Source of the DNA: Nemertoderma westbladi
Lineage: Eukaryota > Xenacoelomorpha > Nemertodermatida > Nemertodermatidae
Assembly: GCA_032718475.1 (NCBI GenBank)
Contig: JAUCBJ010007179.1
Coordinates: 144,813-208,812 of the forward strand
DNA length: 64,000 nucleotides
Direction of reading: 5' to 3'
Shown here: positions 44,096 through 55,244 of the stretch, piece by piece
Layout of the letters: each line of letters starts with the position of its first letter
How positions within the stretch are numbered: position 1 is the stretch's first letter
The notes under the pieces: model-generated
The model's input: only the letters and a program-made list of their open reading frames with translations
What the model was told of the DNA's origin: nothing
Databases searched by the model: none
Made by a program: the position numbers and the translations under genes

Positions 44096-45200
44096 TTCTT
44101 ACCCGACACAACACGCTTAATTCCGTTTGACAATTGTAATTGCATGACGATTAAGAAGTACTGTTTTAGAACCGAAATAAAGAAAGGTAAACAAACTCAT
44201 GAGCTTTTCCTAAACCCTTTAGGTAGTTAGTACTAAGTAATACAGACTACAACAGATAATATTACTACTACAGTAGTTTATACTAAATACTGAAAACCAG
44301 AAACCATCGACTATTGTTAATTTAACCCTGACTGCCTAATTTGTAAAAAGAAACGTCACTCGTACTGCTAGGTATGTTCAGGCCCAACTACGTTACATGA
44401 TGGACATGTCTCAAGTGTAACGCTATTGATTGTGACAGCGTTACATGCGTTACATGATGGACATTGAAGACATTTTTCATTAGCATGGCGTTGACTATAG
44501 TCTGTTTTGAAACTATATTAAAATCAAATATGTGATTCGATAGATCTGCGATTGCTCTTTCATATGAGCCCTCAATGGTGTCGATATGATTAGTAAAGCA
44601 AAAGTTATCGCTATTCAAAGTAGCGTTACATTGAGGACATTCCTAATGACGGTATTTTATGTAGATTTCCGTTTTCGCACAATGCTCGAGTTCTAATGAA
44701 CGAATTCTTATAATTTTTTTACCTGCTGATAGCTAAATAAATCGCCGATTAGAAATATCTCACTTGGAGATGTTGTGAATAAATATAAAAAAACCATGTC
44801 ATAAAAACGAGCGTTACATGGTGGACAAAATCCTAGTGACGGCGTAATTAATTGTTAGTAAATAGTAAATATATAAAATGTGAGTAGCTTCGGTTGAAAA
44901 CCACCAATAGTATGTGAAAGAGCATTAAATTTGCTTTATTTTGATGTATGGTATGTGGAACCTTTGCTTTCATTACTTTAGCTCAGAAGCCAAATATTTA
45001 AAAATAATTCAATGTGACATTTCAAAAAACATGCATTTTCGATATTTGAAATGGTGTCATTCTCTAGGTTGTGAATGGAATCTGTTGAAAATTTGCTGAA
45101 ATATGAGCAGATTTCCGCTCTTCCGATTGGTATATAGGTTCATGGGGTTAAATCTGTGTCGTTTGGAAATATAACCGTGCGAATGCATGGACATTTTGAC
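44096..45200. other. Right half of the TIR element
   Basis: About 1.1 kb. CGTTACATGATGGACAT occurs at 44391-44408 and 44448-44465, and related phrases (GCGTTACATGGTGGACA) at 44810. No coding sequence recognised. Confidence 0.5.
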
Positions 45201-45235
45201 ATAAAAGTTTGGCCACTTTTTGTGAGAACGACCCA

Positions 45236-45514
45236 TTTACACTTTTCGATATTATTTATGCAACATAATTTGAATACATTAAGCTGCCAATTCCTTCAAA
45301 TGTACTGAAGTAGTTTTGGTTACAATAGATTAATGTACATTATTGTAACTCAATTACATTTATAATTTATAATTGAGATTTAAATATTATATTTGTTTTG
45401 AATTTCAAACTCCTAATTTACCCTTATATAGATAGATTTTTTAGTTATGTAAGTTTGAGTGCTTTGTAATTTTGTTCATTTAAATTGATATTATTGAGTT
45501 TGTTTTCAGTCTTT
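45236..45514. other. AT-rich intron sequence
   Basis: Nothing recognised. Confidence 0.4.
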
Positions 45515-45683
45515 TATTATTAATAATTAGTAGGGCGGGCGGGTGGAGTGGGTTACCATACACTGCACCCTGTATTGTTTGGTTAAACTTCCTATGATAC
45601 ATGCTTTGATTATATTTGGATTTACCAAGTGTCGTAGGTGATTATTTTTTTCTGTTTTGTATCTTGTGACGGTGTAGTTAATA
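45515..45683 (+). repeat. Dispersed repeat, inverted partner of 30846-31016
   Basis: About 170 bp. It is 70 bp upstream of EGF exon 4; its partner is 190 bp downstream of exon 3 in opposite orientation. Confidence 0.8.
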
Positions 45684-45752
45684 CACTACCGTAGTAAATT
45701 ATCACGCCACCAATAAAATAAACAGTTATTTATTTATTGTACTTAACATCAG

Positions 45753-45878
45753 ATAAGGATGAGTGCGAAGATCAATCGAGTTGCAACCTCCAAAGTTCAA
45801 CCTGTAGAAATATTGATGGTAGTTTCACCTGCGACTGCAAACCGGGATACAAGAAAGATAGTAGTAATCTCTGTGAAG
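45753..45878 (+). CDS. cbEGF exon 4
   Basis: A 126-bp phase 1-1 exon (acceptor AACATCAG, donor GTATGT). It encodes D-K-D-E-C ... CRNIDGSFTCDC ... NLCEG: six cysteines, a calcium-binding start with Asp in the third position, and the hydroxylation consensus. It follows a 15.1-kb intron and precedes an 8.3-kb intron. Confidence 0.92.
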
Positions 45879-46372
45879 GTATGTATTACCGATTAATTAA
45901 CTAAGAATGTCTAGGGGTGGGGTGGTGGGGTTGCTGGTAAACAAAGGGGTTTGATACATCATGTTAGTGAGTGTGCACACCTATTGTGTTCTTCTTCATT
46001 TCAACTTGAACCAAAGTCAAATTCCATATAATTATCTAAAGGATCTAAATATGGTTCATGGCTGGAATAGAATGTCATCCGAGAAGGGTAGTGTTGAAAT
46101 ATATCCTATCTGCTGCAGAATTATATGTTGAATCCAAATCTGAAAACCATATTTCCATATCTTACTTAGTATTCCAGATACTGTATCTTTGCTAGAAGAT
46201 ACCGGCACCGATAGGTATATAGTGATAATGGTAAATGCGATGAAGTTTGTGGTTTTTATTCAATTTCTGCAAATTTCTGTGCTAAGTAATGCTACTTCGA
46301 TGTCTCCCCGAGAAAGAGCATAAAATTATATTAATACAAAGGTACAATTTTATGATTATTGGACCTATTGAT
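45879..46372. other. Intron sequence after EGF exon 4
   Basis: G-rich patch at 45913-45935; otherwise nothing recognised. Confidence 0.45.
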
Positions 46373-46917
46373 TGGTCAGTTCATATGACAACTTAAAGTC
46401 TCCGGAACAATAATAGAACTCGATTAAGCTATATGGGATTGCAGGGAATAGACGTATTGCTCATCGGAGATCTTCAAAATGTACAGTATCTCCAGTTCTA
46501 GTGGTCGTACGAAGGTCATTTAAGTCGGATTCGAAAGCACTCTACAAGGTGAGATAACAATGTTACCATTTGGTTTGTCAAACATTTGAACAGTGGCTGA
46601 GCAATCATAACTTCAACAAAATGATGTGGTCTGCATCTATTACCAAATCTGCTGCCAATATGTTATGTTGCATGACAACCTATCCATCTTAAATCGAATT
46701 GTAACTTTGTTTTCTGAGAAAATAGCTTTTGAATGAGCCTAAAACGAACTTCGTACGACCACTAGAACTGGAGAATCTACATTATTTTAGTATCTCGGAT
46801 GAGCGAAAAGCCATTTCCGTCATCAAATTCCTTCAATTCAATTTCCAAGTCCGCATAGTCGCCGTTTCGAGTCCCATTATTGTTCTGGAGACTTAAAGTT
46901 GTCTTATAAACTGACCA
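46373..46917. mobile_element. 545-bp palindromic TIR element
   Basis: Starts TGGTCAGTT and ends with the complement CTGACCA. Inverted blocks are nested: an outer one (GACAACTTAAAGTCTCCGGA with TCTGGAGACTTAAAGTTGTC) and an inner one (CCAGTTCTAGTGGTCGTACG with CGTACGACCACTAGAACTGG). No coding sequence. Confidence 0.78.
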
Positions 46918-47192
46918 GTACACGTTCGTGGGGCCTTCGCGCAGCACGAGGCCCAGTTATGAGATACAAATTAAAATTGTGCGACTGTATCACAAAATCA
47001 GGTTATGAGAGATTAACCAACACCACCAATTAATCAAAGAAAGGGGGACAGTACGTGTTCACCCCTTTTAATCTGCACCCCCCCGCCCCCTCCCTTCCCA
47101 CCCACCAATACATAACCGCGACATCTACCACCCACGGAAGGGTAGCACGAACTTATTTCCAAACGCACGTTCAATATGCAAAGCCAGGTGGT
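46918..47192. other. Intron sequence with conserved 35-bp block
   Basis: CACGTTCGTGGGGCCTTCGC...CAGCACGAGG at 46921-46955 recurs inverted near 53268-53300 and partly at 50352-50370. A C-rich run stands at 47077-47100. Confidence 0.6.
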
Positions 47193-47651
47193 TTATAGGA
47201 ATATAATCAATGCAGTACTCGTCTTCATTATAAGCCTCTTTGCGTTCGACCTGTTTTGTATTAAAATATATTTATTAAACGCAGGCTGACGCTCTTTATA
47301 ATAATAATACCTAGGGATGCCAGCTTCCAGACTTTCAATCTTTACTGCCGCGCAAACCCCGCAGAGGAAGTTTTGGTTTGAGAGATCAAGCCCATCGGCA
47401 ATTGGTGTTTCAATTTCGGTCCAGGAACTCTGACAATGGGAGCATTCAATCTTAGCTGTGGTCCATTCCCGTGGTTTCGGCTTCCTTTTCTTCGTCCCAA
47501 TGACAGATTCTTCTGAAGACGTTCGATTCGCTTTCAGTTTATTGTTGGCGTTTGTGTTTTGAAGTTGTATTCGAGTGGACAGTCGCGCCGGTTTCGAGGT
47601 AACCATACCGACCTGTGATAAGCGTTGGTTTTGTTGAGTGTCGGTATTCAT
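47193..47651 (-). pseudogene. LINE ORF1 N-terminal fragment with zinc-binding motif
   Basis: 152 residues from an ATG. A basic patch (KKRKPKPREW) is followed by CSHC...FLCGVC, a C-x2-C/C-x2-C pair about 30 residues apart, then VKIESLEA. That layout is common at the start of ORF1 proteins of CR1-like LINEs, which bind the element RNA. The sequence after LEA (YYYYKERQ...) looks unrelated, so the element is truncated there; no RT follows. Confidence 0.45.
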
Positions 47652-48486
47652 CTTCTCTCACCTCTTCAATGTCAGATGTTGCAAATACTGATAACACGAA
47701 TAACGGTATATATTTCAATACTTGTCAATAGTAATATATATAATTTAGATAACTATTTTATATCTGTACTGTTGAGCAAACTCTACATAAATTTCAACCT
47801 GTGTATCGCCGGTAGGGCTGTTGCTGTGCAAGTGCTAGTTGCCACCGGTCAGCCGGTACCGGTAGTAGGGTGGTACCATGGCCTACTACACACAGGCCAT
47901 GACAAGGACTTTGCTGTGAAATTAGCGTAGGCTGACTGGTGACTGATGAATTATCAAATATTATATTTTCCATGAATGCAGGGTCCATATTTAAAAGAAG
48001 ATGACTAGATTTTCGTAAAGAATTTAATTGAAACAGTATTTAATAATAAATAAATTAATTATCGCTCGAGTTCCTGCAGCTTTTATTCGTGGCAGGAATG
48101 TTTGAACGCTAATAAGTCGGTCAATCATGGATGAAATGGAACCAAACTTGGTACACTTGTAGTCTTAAAAAAATTTAGAAATTCTACACACAGACAGACT
48201 TCTACAGTTCCCCGGTCTGCCGCTAGGGGGCGAATTAACAGAAACGTAAAAATAGCTGTAATTATAGAACCAACGATCAGATTCATCTGAAATTTAGTAG
48301 TAGTTACCTAAGAGCATTGCTTAATTATAAATTCTACAGAGACTTTTACAGTTCCTGTCTGCCGCTAGTGGGGAATTGTTAGAGCTCCAGTTCAACGTGC
48401 TTAGCATGGTATAATAAACAATCAATTAATTATTTTATTCAATACAGTAATTATAACAGTAAAATGCAATGTATTCTATTTTTTAG
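47652..48486. other. Repeat-bearing intron sequence
   Basis: At 48110-48160 the phrase 'aacgctaataagtcggtcaatc...accaaacttggtacac' matches the family at 50356-50566 and 59560-59766. At 48174-48240 and 48329-48375 the block with CTACAGTTCC and GTCTGCCGCTAG is present twice. CCGGTACCGG-type words are frequent at 47810-47870. Confidence 0.55.
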
Positions 48487-48495
48487 TGAAATCAA
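48487..48495 (+). repeat. Target-site duplication TGAAATCAA (left)
   Basis: Exact copy at 48757-48765. Confidence 0.75.
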
Positions 48496-48756
48496 GAGAT
48501 AGGAGGGGGGTGGGACTGGACGCAAATCCCATCTTGGCGAATTAATATCCCGCCTCAATATTAATTTCTAAATTTTGGGAAAGGAGCAGGTTACAGTGGC
48601 ACGTTATTTTAACCAAAACAATAAAGTAAACACAATAGAACAGGTTACAGTTTTATTTTTGAGAGTAATCAGCTGTTGTTATTTGCGTCCAATTTCCCCT
48701 GGAGAGGGATGAATTTTTATTGCGTCCAGCCCCCCCCCCCCCCCCCCCCCCTATCT
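48496..48756. mobile_element. 261-bp MITE with G/C-run TIRs
   Basis: Ends AGATAGGAGGGG... and ...CCCCCCTATCT, each followed inwards by TGGACGCAA or its complement, with a 9-bp duplication outside. A 9-bp duplication suggests a Mutator-like or similar DNA transposon. The right end contains an uninterrupted run of 22 C. A half copy in reverse orientation lies at 57345-57510. Confidence 0.8.
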
Positions 48757-48765
48757 TGAAATCAA

Positions 48766-50355
48766 ATACCAAAAATATATTTATTATATGAACAATCTAT
48801 TTGGAAATTGTAAGTTCGGCCTATCTCTTTACCATAAGCTCAGTATCTTTATCTGGTGTGTTTTTATTATTTTACCAATTATTTAATATGTTTGATAGAA
48901 TTGAACAACACCGCCCAACACAACCAACTCTCTATCCGCCTCGAGCATCGAGAATACGAGAAACTCGATCGAAATACCTGCTTATCCCAGTAGTATCCGT
49001 CCGTAGTCAGAGTCACCGGACCGCTGCGGTTTACTCCCGTAGAACAGTAGAATTCCCGCAGCTTCCGACCCAATTCGACAACGAATTCGCTTCACACTTT
49101 CGCGTCACAGAGAACGTAATCCAGTGCGATAACGTCTGCCCAACGTTCAACCATTTCCCCCAGGCGATCCCAGGATCCGGGCCGCCGCTAAACCCAGATC
49201 GCAATCCTCGTCGATTCGTCCAGTCGTCGACGTAAGTCAGTAAGTGGGACTCTTCCCACCGCACTCCAAGGTGGGTGACCGGAGTGAGGCATGATGAACT
49301 TGGCAGTGGCCCGCATTACGATCTGACCGACCGCCGTATTCCCAGTGTCTGAGTGTAGTAAATACCCAAATAGAATCGTACTGACAAACAAGCAATTCCG
49401 TAGTATTCCCCCGTTAATCACCTCTTGAAGCAACTCGGCTGCTCGGGTCCAGATACATCGGACTGTCGGGAGCGTTTCAGACATCAGACAGTAATGGAGC
49501 GGCATTTGCGAATATTTCCAATGGTTTTATAATAAATAAGGGGATTCAACAGTTCAATGCTAAAACAAATGGATTATTCCTAACCCCACCCCAATACAGC
49601 AATATACCTAACAGTATATAGCTTAGGTACCACAGTCTGACTAGCTTTAAATATTAGAGTATGAAAATTATTATAGGACCCTCATGGAAACGAGGTATAT
49701 ACCTCATGAGGCTATCCTTACACCAGAACCTTTTATTTAAGTAAATAAACATTTTATAAGTTGACTATCTACATAAATCAGTATTGGTGCTCCTAAATAT
49801 CTAGTGTTATTAGGCCTACTTGTACTGTAGGCCTAATATCGTAACGTAATCTTTATAAATGTATTATTGTGAATTTTAAAAGGTTTAATTATGTGTAAAA
49901 AACAATCAATCAATCAAACCATAATCAGCACAGTAAGCCTACGCATGGGTGGTACCTACGGTGCGCACTACAACGGCTGAACGGCAGTACAGCAATACGG
50001 TGTACCGTGCCAATGACTGAATGATTAGCGGTAACTACTGAACTATCTAAACTATTATATTATTATTACCGGTACTAGGCTAATTAGGCCTAAACTATAA
50101 TCACCGCAAGGGTTTCCGGGGCCATGTTTAGATTACATGATATGGCATGTCTGCAGTGTATGGTACCGGCTGACCTGTATTACAGCCTGACAGTACCGGT
50201 ACAAATGGTACATGCAGATTGGCAGACAGCCCCTATGTTTTGCAAAATTTGTCAGAAAACCAGCTGATTTATCCTACAGTAATAATAATTTAACGCATGT
50301 TAATTTTGGATAAATAAATATATTATAACTACAATAACAGTTACACTGATGCTGC
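48766..50355. other. Unassigned, locally GC-richer
   Basis: 48900-49510 is clearly more GC-rich than the surroundings and open in one frame on each strand (48801-49235 plus; 49188-49505 minus), but I recognise no domain. It could be a remnant of a GC-rich mobile element. 49790-50240 is rich in AGGCCT and ACCGGT words. Confidence 0.35.
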
Positions 50356-50566
50356 ACGAAGGCCCCACGCAAATTCTACTTGGAAAATTTTCAAACTTTT
50401 GCCAAACAACATGTGTACCAAGTTTGGATAGATTTCATCAAGGATTGGCCGAGTTATTAACGTTTAAAATAAAATACTGAAAAAAAACGCGACAGAACGA
50501 CAGAACGACAGGTTGATTAATGGTACCACTACGCTAAGGCTCTCTCACTTCGTGGCTCGCCCCACA
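50356..50566 (-). repeat. Dispersed repeat family, copy 1
   Basis: Begins CGAAGGCCCCACG, contains 'accaagtttggatagatttcatc', 'ggccgagttattaacg' and repeated ACGACAGA, and ends GTGGCTCGCCCCACA. It is the reverse complement of 59560-59766. Confidence 0.85.
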
Positions 50567-52184
50567 GTAGGTTCAATAAGTTGATGATTACGTACTTCAC
50601 CAATAAAGTTTTCTCAACTATGTTGAGGACAACTTACTGTACTTTACTAAAAGGCTCTCTTGTGCTTTACTGTGCTAATTTTCCTACTTTTCAGCAATTT
50701 TTATGTGTATGAATATAATAATAATTCATTTGCATTATATTTAAATTATACTGTGTTACGTTACTATACTAGTTTTGCTAGTAAAATAATAAATAATTAA
50801 CATTGATAGCTCACAATATGTGTGTTTTATTCTAGGTAAAACAAAACTTAAACTTCAAAACAATTGAATTCGTATTTATGTTTCATATTTCCATTTAGCT
50901 AAACATTGCAGAGTATTTGTTATCAGAAGAAACAGACCATCCCACAATCAATTAGCTGACATATAATATCATATATATATATTTAATTCGGACAGATATA
51001 TGGATATGGACATATGGATAGTTGGTATTAAATGAAACAGAAAGAAGATAATAGGTTAATATTGCCCAAACAGAAACATTAAAACATACACAAAAATTCA
51101 AGTTTAACATTTAGTTTACTTTTGGTTTGAGGAGTTTTCTTCACTTAGCGTTTCGGGATGCCTTGATTGAGGCAGAAAAAATCCTGTCTGTATCTTAATG
51201 TCAGTAAGGCATTATTGAGTAATCCAATCTCTCAAGTTCTGCCCATCCGTATGACCACGATGTAAGGACCAGAGAGACAGAGAAAAACTCCACAATCATG
51301 GGTGTTCTTTTGCAATGGATATGGGTGCCTGGCTATTGCCGCCTTCCAATTTGGTGATCCACCAAATTAGTGTTTCTCTATAATGTTGAACAAATTAGCC
51401 AATCGGCGAGTAGGCTGGATCAGGATTTGAAAGGGGTTAATACTGCACAGTGTATAGATTACCTGACTTGATTGCTTAGCAACAGGAAGTACGAATTATT
51501 GCAATCTTGAAAAAGAATCAGTCTTGGATCCCTGATGGAACAAGCGACTGTATTATAAATTATTGCACTGGTTACATCATATTGATCTTGCTGCAGCTTG
51601 TGAAAAAGGCTAATATCGATGCTAATATCATTCATTATCTGGGCGCCCTGTTTCTACCAATGACAATGAAGCATCTACAGTAGTGGTGGTGTAAATATTA
51701 GATCCAGTGGCAAGGCCTTTCCAGCTGTCGTCACAGGGGTGCAGTGACAGCGATGAATTTTAACAAAGAACGTGTCGTAGTGCGGCGTCCTTCCTATACA
51801 AACGTTCACCATCTCGGCACATGCTCGCCTCGCATCGGTACTGGGTTGAATGTCCGAATGAGACGAAGTGCCCGAAAGTGGCTATCATGGGTGCTTTTTT
51901 TCAGACCTTCGTCCCATTCGGGTCAACATCTACAGTATACTAATTAGCCTACGTTTACTAAATAAAACACGACAAAGGATAGGAGAAAAAGGATAGGAAT
52001 TAATGATGGAATATTTTGAGAAATGCATGCAAGGCTCATAAGCACCACTGTAACACTGATACAATGCATCCTAATTCCCTGCCTTTCTTCTTCAATTTGA
52101 TATACTGTATTACATCATTAAATTTATTTTGTTAGCAGGAGTATCACAACCTTAAATTAATTTTTAAGTATTTTACCCTACTCT
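50567..52184. other. Intron sequence, nothing identified
   Basis: About 1.6 kb without a gene. A 67-residue frame at 51744-51947 has no recognised features. Confidence 0.4.
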
Positions 52185-52475
52185 TTCGCGCTCTATTTCT
52201 ACCACTATTTTAGTGGCAGAAATTAGAAACTATTTTAAAAGAAAAATAAGGCAGAAACTATTTTAGCTCAGTTGTCAGCAGAGCATGGGTGCTGTGCAAT
52301 TATTTATTGTGTTCGAGACTTTTTCGGAGCAGCAAATTCTCCTAAATTAGAATCGTTAATATTTCAATAAAAATAGATCTGATATAATCGCAGATATGGA
52401 TTTTTGTAGTAAGTTACGCTTATCACCGCATTGCATACCTTTGAAACCTGATGAAAAGGATATATTTTTGGGTTT
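52185..52475 (+). mobile_element. tRNA-derived SINE, copy 2
   Basis: A box (TTTTAGCTCAGTTGTCAGCA, from 52261) and B box (GTGTTCGAGACT, 52309-52320); the body resembles 42596-42856 (GATCTGATATAATCGCAGATA, AAGTTACGCTTATCAC). It is more diverged than copy 1. Confidence 0.6.
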
Positions 52476-53142
52476 TTATATTAATTATATAATATATTAT
52501 TATAATATACAGTATTTATTATATAATAATATAATATAGTATAATACTATAATTAATTATATTAATTATAATAATGGAATAATTGGATAATTCATCATTA
52601 ATTTTAAGAATTTGCATACAATGCTTGAAATATATAATTCGTAAAAATGGTTTATAATATGACAATATTTATACGTCATTTTAATGATAATTCTTGAAAA
52701 TACCATCGTATTGACAATTATTACAGCTGTTTCCTTTAGTGGTCCTGCAGAAGGCCTAGTGCAGTTTCAAAAAATTACGCATCCATCAATATCAGTAAAT
52801 CGTTTAATTTTTCAGATTAAATAGTGTCTACGATAAAAAATAACGTATCAGAAAGAACTCCTTGTTAATAATTTCAGTTTACCGAAATTTAGATATTCTC
52901 CCCTTGTGTATTGAGTTTTGCACTCGATGGCATTTACATGTCAAATACTTGCCAACTCCGGCAAAACTCAACACACCCGGAGATGAATAATTGAATTTCG
53001 GTCAATTAAAATTAGTGATAAACTATGCTATCCTATACTTTTTTCTTATCGACGGACATAACTTGGTTTTTTTTTTGAAAACATATTGTACTGAATGATT
53101 AAACGACTGAGTTAATTTATTAGGCACCAGTACATATAGTGT
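52476..53142. other. AT-rich, with a TA-palindrome run
   Basis: 52480-52570 is nearly pure A/T (ATTATATAATATATTATTAT-like). Nothing else is recognised. Confidence 0.5.
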
Positions 53143-53292
53143 GTGGGGCGAGCCACGAAAGTAAGCGAGCTTACCATACAAAGTAAAGCATAGTAAAAAT
53201 CTTAGATACCGAGTTTGTGATACAGTAGAATCGTTCAATATTAATCTGTATCTGATAACGAACTAGCCTCGTGCTGTGCGAAGGCCCCACGA
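53143..53292 (+). repeat. Dispersed repeat with GTGGGGCGAGCC / GGCCCCAC ends
   Basis: A 150-bp segment whose ends match those of the 50356/59560 family (GTGGGGCGAGCCACGAA at the left, GCGAAGGCCCCACG at the right) but whose interior differs. It is a related or internally deleted member. Confidence 0.65.
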
Positions 53293-54166
53293 ACGTGTTT
53301 TTTTTTTATATACGTTACGTATATATGTTATGGGATTAACTCTGTGTTCACTTCGACATCCCAGAAACCAATATGCAACTCTAATAGCCATTAACCATTT
53401 CGCGGCAGTTATTATTACCTACCAAAAGGGGATTGCTACCCAATAAAGTTATCAAAGCCTTGTGGCCAAACAGCTGAAACACACATTGCATTAACAATGG
53501 CATTTTGTTATACATTGTTATTGTTGTGTTGATGTTGATGTTGATGCTATGTTAATGTTATTATATTGTATGTATAGGCCTACCCATTGTGTATTGGGAT
53601 GTACGTACAGGGGCTGAAATAATAATAATAATGCATATTTTATTTGATTCTGCAGCGACTCTTAGGGACCGCTCTGTCTTATCAGAGCGCCGACCGGTAG
53701 CTGAGAAAAGATAGTCTTCAGTATAGATTTAAATACAGTAGTATTACAGGAGTATTTCTATCGACTAATAGAGTTGGTGCGCGAAAAATTTTTGGGCTAG
53801 AAGTAATTGAATAAGGGGTAACAATGTGCCGCCCTGCATCGATTGGCTGGGTTTGTTTTTTGGAAAAATACATGGAAACGGTCGAAATGGCGGGTTTAAG
53901 TAAAGCCGGGTAGCCAATTTTGAAAATCGGCTGTGATTGGCTGCTACATATATGACGTCACTATGCAGTGCTCTGATAATATTTTATCTTGGTTTCTATG
54001 GAGAGAGATTTTCAATCGATTAAAATACACAGTAAATCTCAATCAGTACGCATGCTGCTTATATCAATTGAATGCCGAGAGTCTTGCGCTCTTTTGACAC
54101 TATAATAACGAGATATTTGGATTTGCACCTAAACTAATAATGTCCCACTAATTTATATTATTTTAG
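53293..54166. other. Intron sequence before EGF exon 5
   Basis: A short AAT run at 53617-53632. Otherwise nothing recognised; it ends in a TATTTTAG acceptor. Confidence 0.45.
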
Positions 54167-54289
54167 ACATAAATGAATGTGACGAGGAGATTCACAATTG
54201 CGCTCAGGGTGTGACGTGTCACAATTCACATGGTAGTTTCAGCTGTAATTGCCCAATAGGATATAAGATGATTGGTGATGATTGTCAAG
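54167..54289 (+). CDS. cbEGF exon 5
   Basis: A 123-bp phase 1-1 exon (acceptor TATTATTTTAG, donor GTATGT). It encodes D-I-N-E-C-D-E-E ... CHNSHGSFSCNC ... DDCQG with six cysteines and the hydroxylation consensus. It is the last EGF cassette seen in the window. No further exon was recognised downstream to 64000, so either the next intron is longer than 9.7 kb or the following exon is not EGF-like. Confidence 0.92.
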
Positions 54290-55244
54290 GTATGTTATAC
54301 AATCAATATTGGTTTCTATCGGTCCGATATATGTTTATTAATAACCATTGTATTAGATATCCGTTCGAGCTAAAACTGATATATTTCTGTTTAATGTTTT
54401 GCTATATTTTTCATTATGAAATATTATTGCAGTATATGGTAAACAAGTTAAACGTTTGTTAGGTCAAAACCCATTCCAGCTCATTGTTCGTTTTTCGAAC
54501 AACACACAATTAAAACATAATTAAAAGCAATTAATTATAATTTACTGTGTAATTTATTGAACATATATAATAAACTAAGATTAAAATTTCATATTAACAG
54601 TTATTAACATATTAACTTTAGTGCAATACATGAAAATTATTGTTTTTTAATTTAATTAAGGGGACCATTACGATTTTAAGACCATAATTTTAATTGTATT
54701 TTTCTTAATATGTTTTCTGATTGGTAGTTTGAAATTTTGACATTCTCTCAGGCACATATATTAGTCAAGTAGACAGTACCGACCACCGTTCAAATTGGGT
54801 ATGACTGCAGTTTTTTTTGCTGAAAGTGATAACTTGTATAAACCATTTGAAATTATGTTATATTTCACATAGTCCGCATTGAGCAATTTTTTCTAGAACA
54901 CTATTTATCTTAACGACAGATGTTTTACATAGCAACAATAATGAATTATCACGCAGGGGTATATTTATTTAGACACTGGTCAATCATAAATAAGGAGAAA
55001 CCAAGCTCGAGAAAATAAAAATGTAAGGAAGAAGGAATATGTTTGCAGTTATGAGTTACAAATTTTGTAACATTGCAGTGTTATGGCAAACACTGTTACT
55101 GGTAGTGAACTTGTAATACATAAAGGCTCGATGTGCAATTTGGAGCTCATCACTGTGGCCAAGTAATGCACCGACATATTTGTCTGTCAGGAATATATGC
55201 TACTACTAGTATCGGCATGCTGCATTGCAGCTGCATTTTTAAGA
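54290..55244. other. Intron sequence after EGF exon 5
   Basis: AT-rich, nothing recognised. Confidence 0.4.

Larger units (their letters stand above)
42857..45235. mobile_element. TIR element containing a minisatellite
   Basis: The ends are inverted: TGGGTTGTTCTCACAAAAAG on the left, and its near-complement ending GACCCA on the right. Similarity continues through GTGGCCAAA. The 2.38-kb interior contains the 39-bp minisatellite (43383-44095) and several GTAACG/CGTTAC words, but no transposase. No clear target duplication was found. Confidence 0.72.

Noticed and set aside
48801-49505. Host gene in the GC-richer segment
   Set aside because: Open frames on both strands, but no recognised domain, no splice evidence and no repeat partner; kept only as unassigned.
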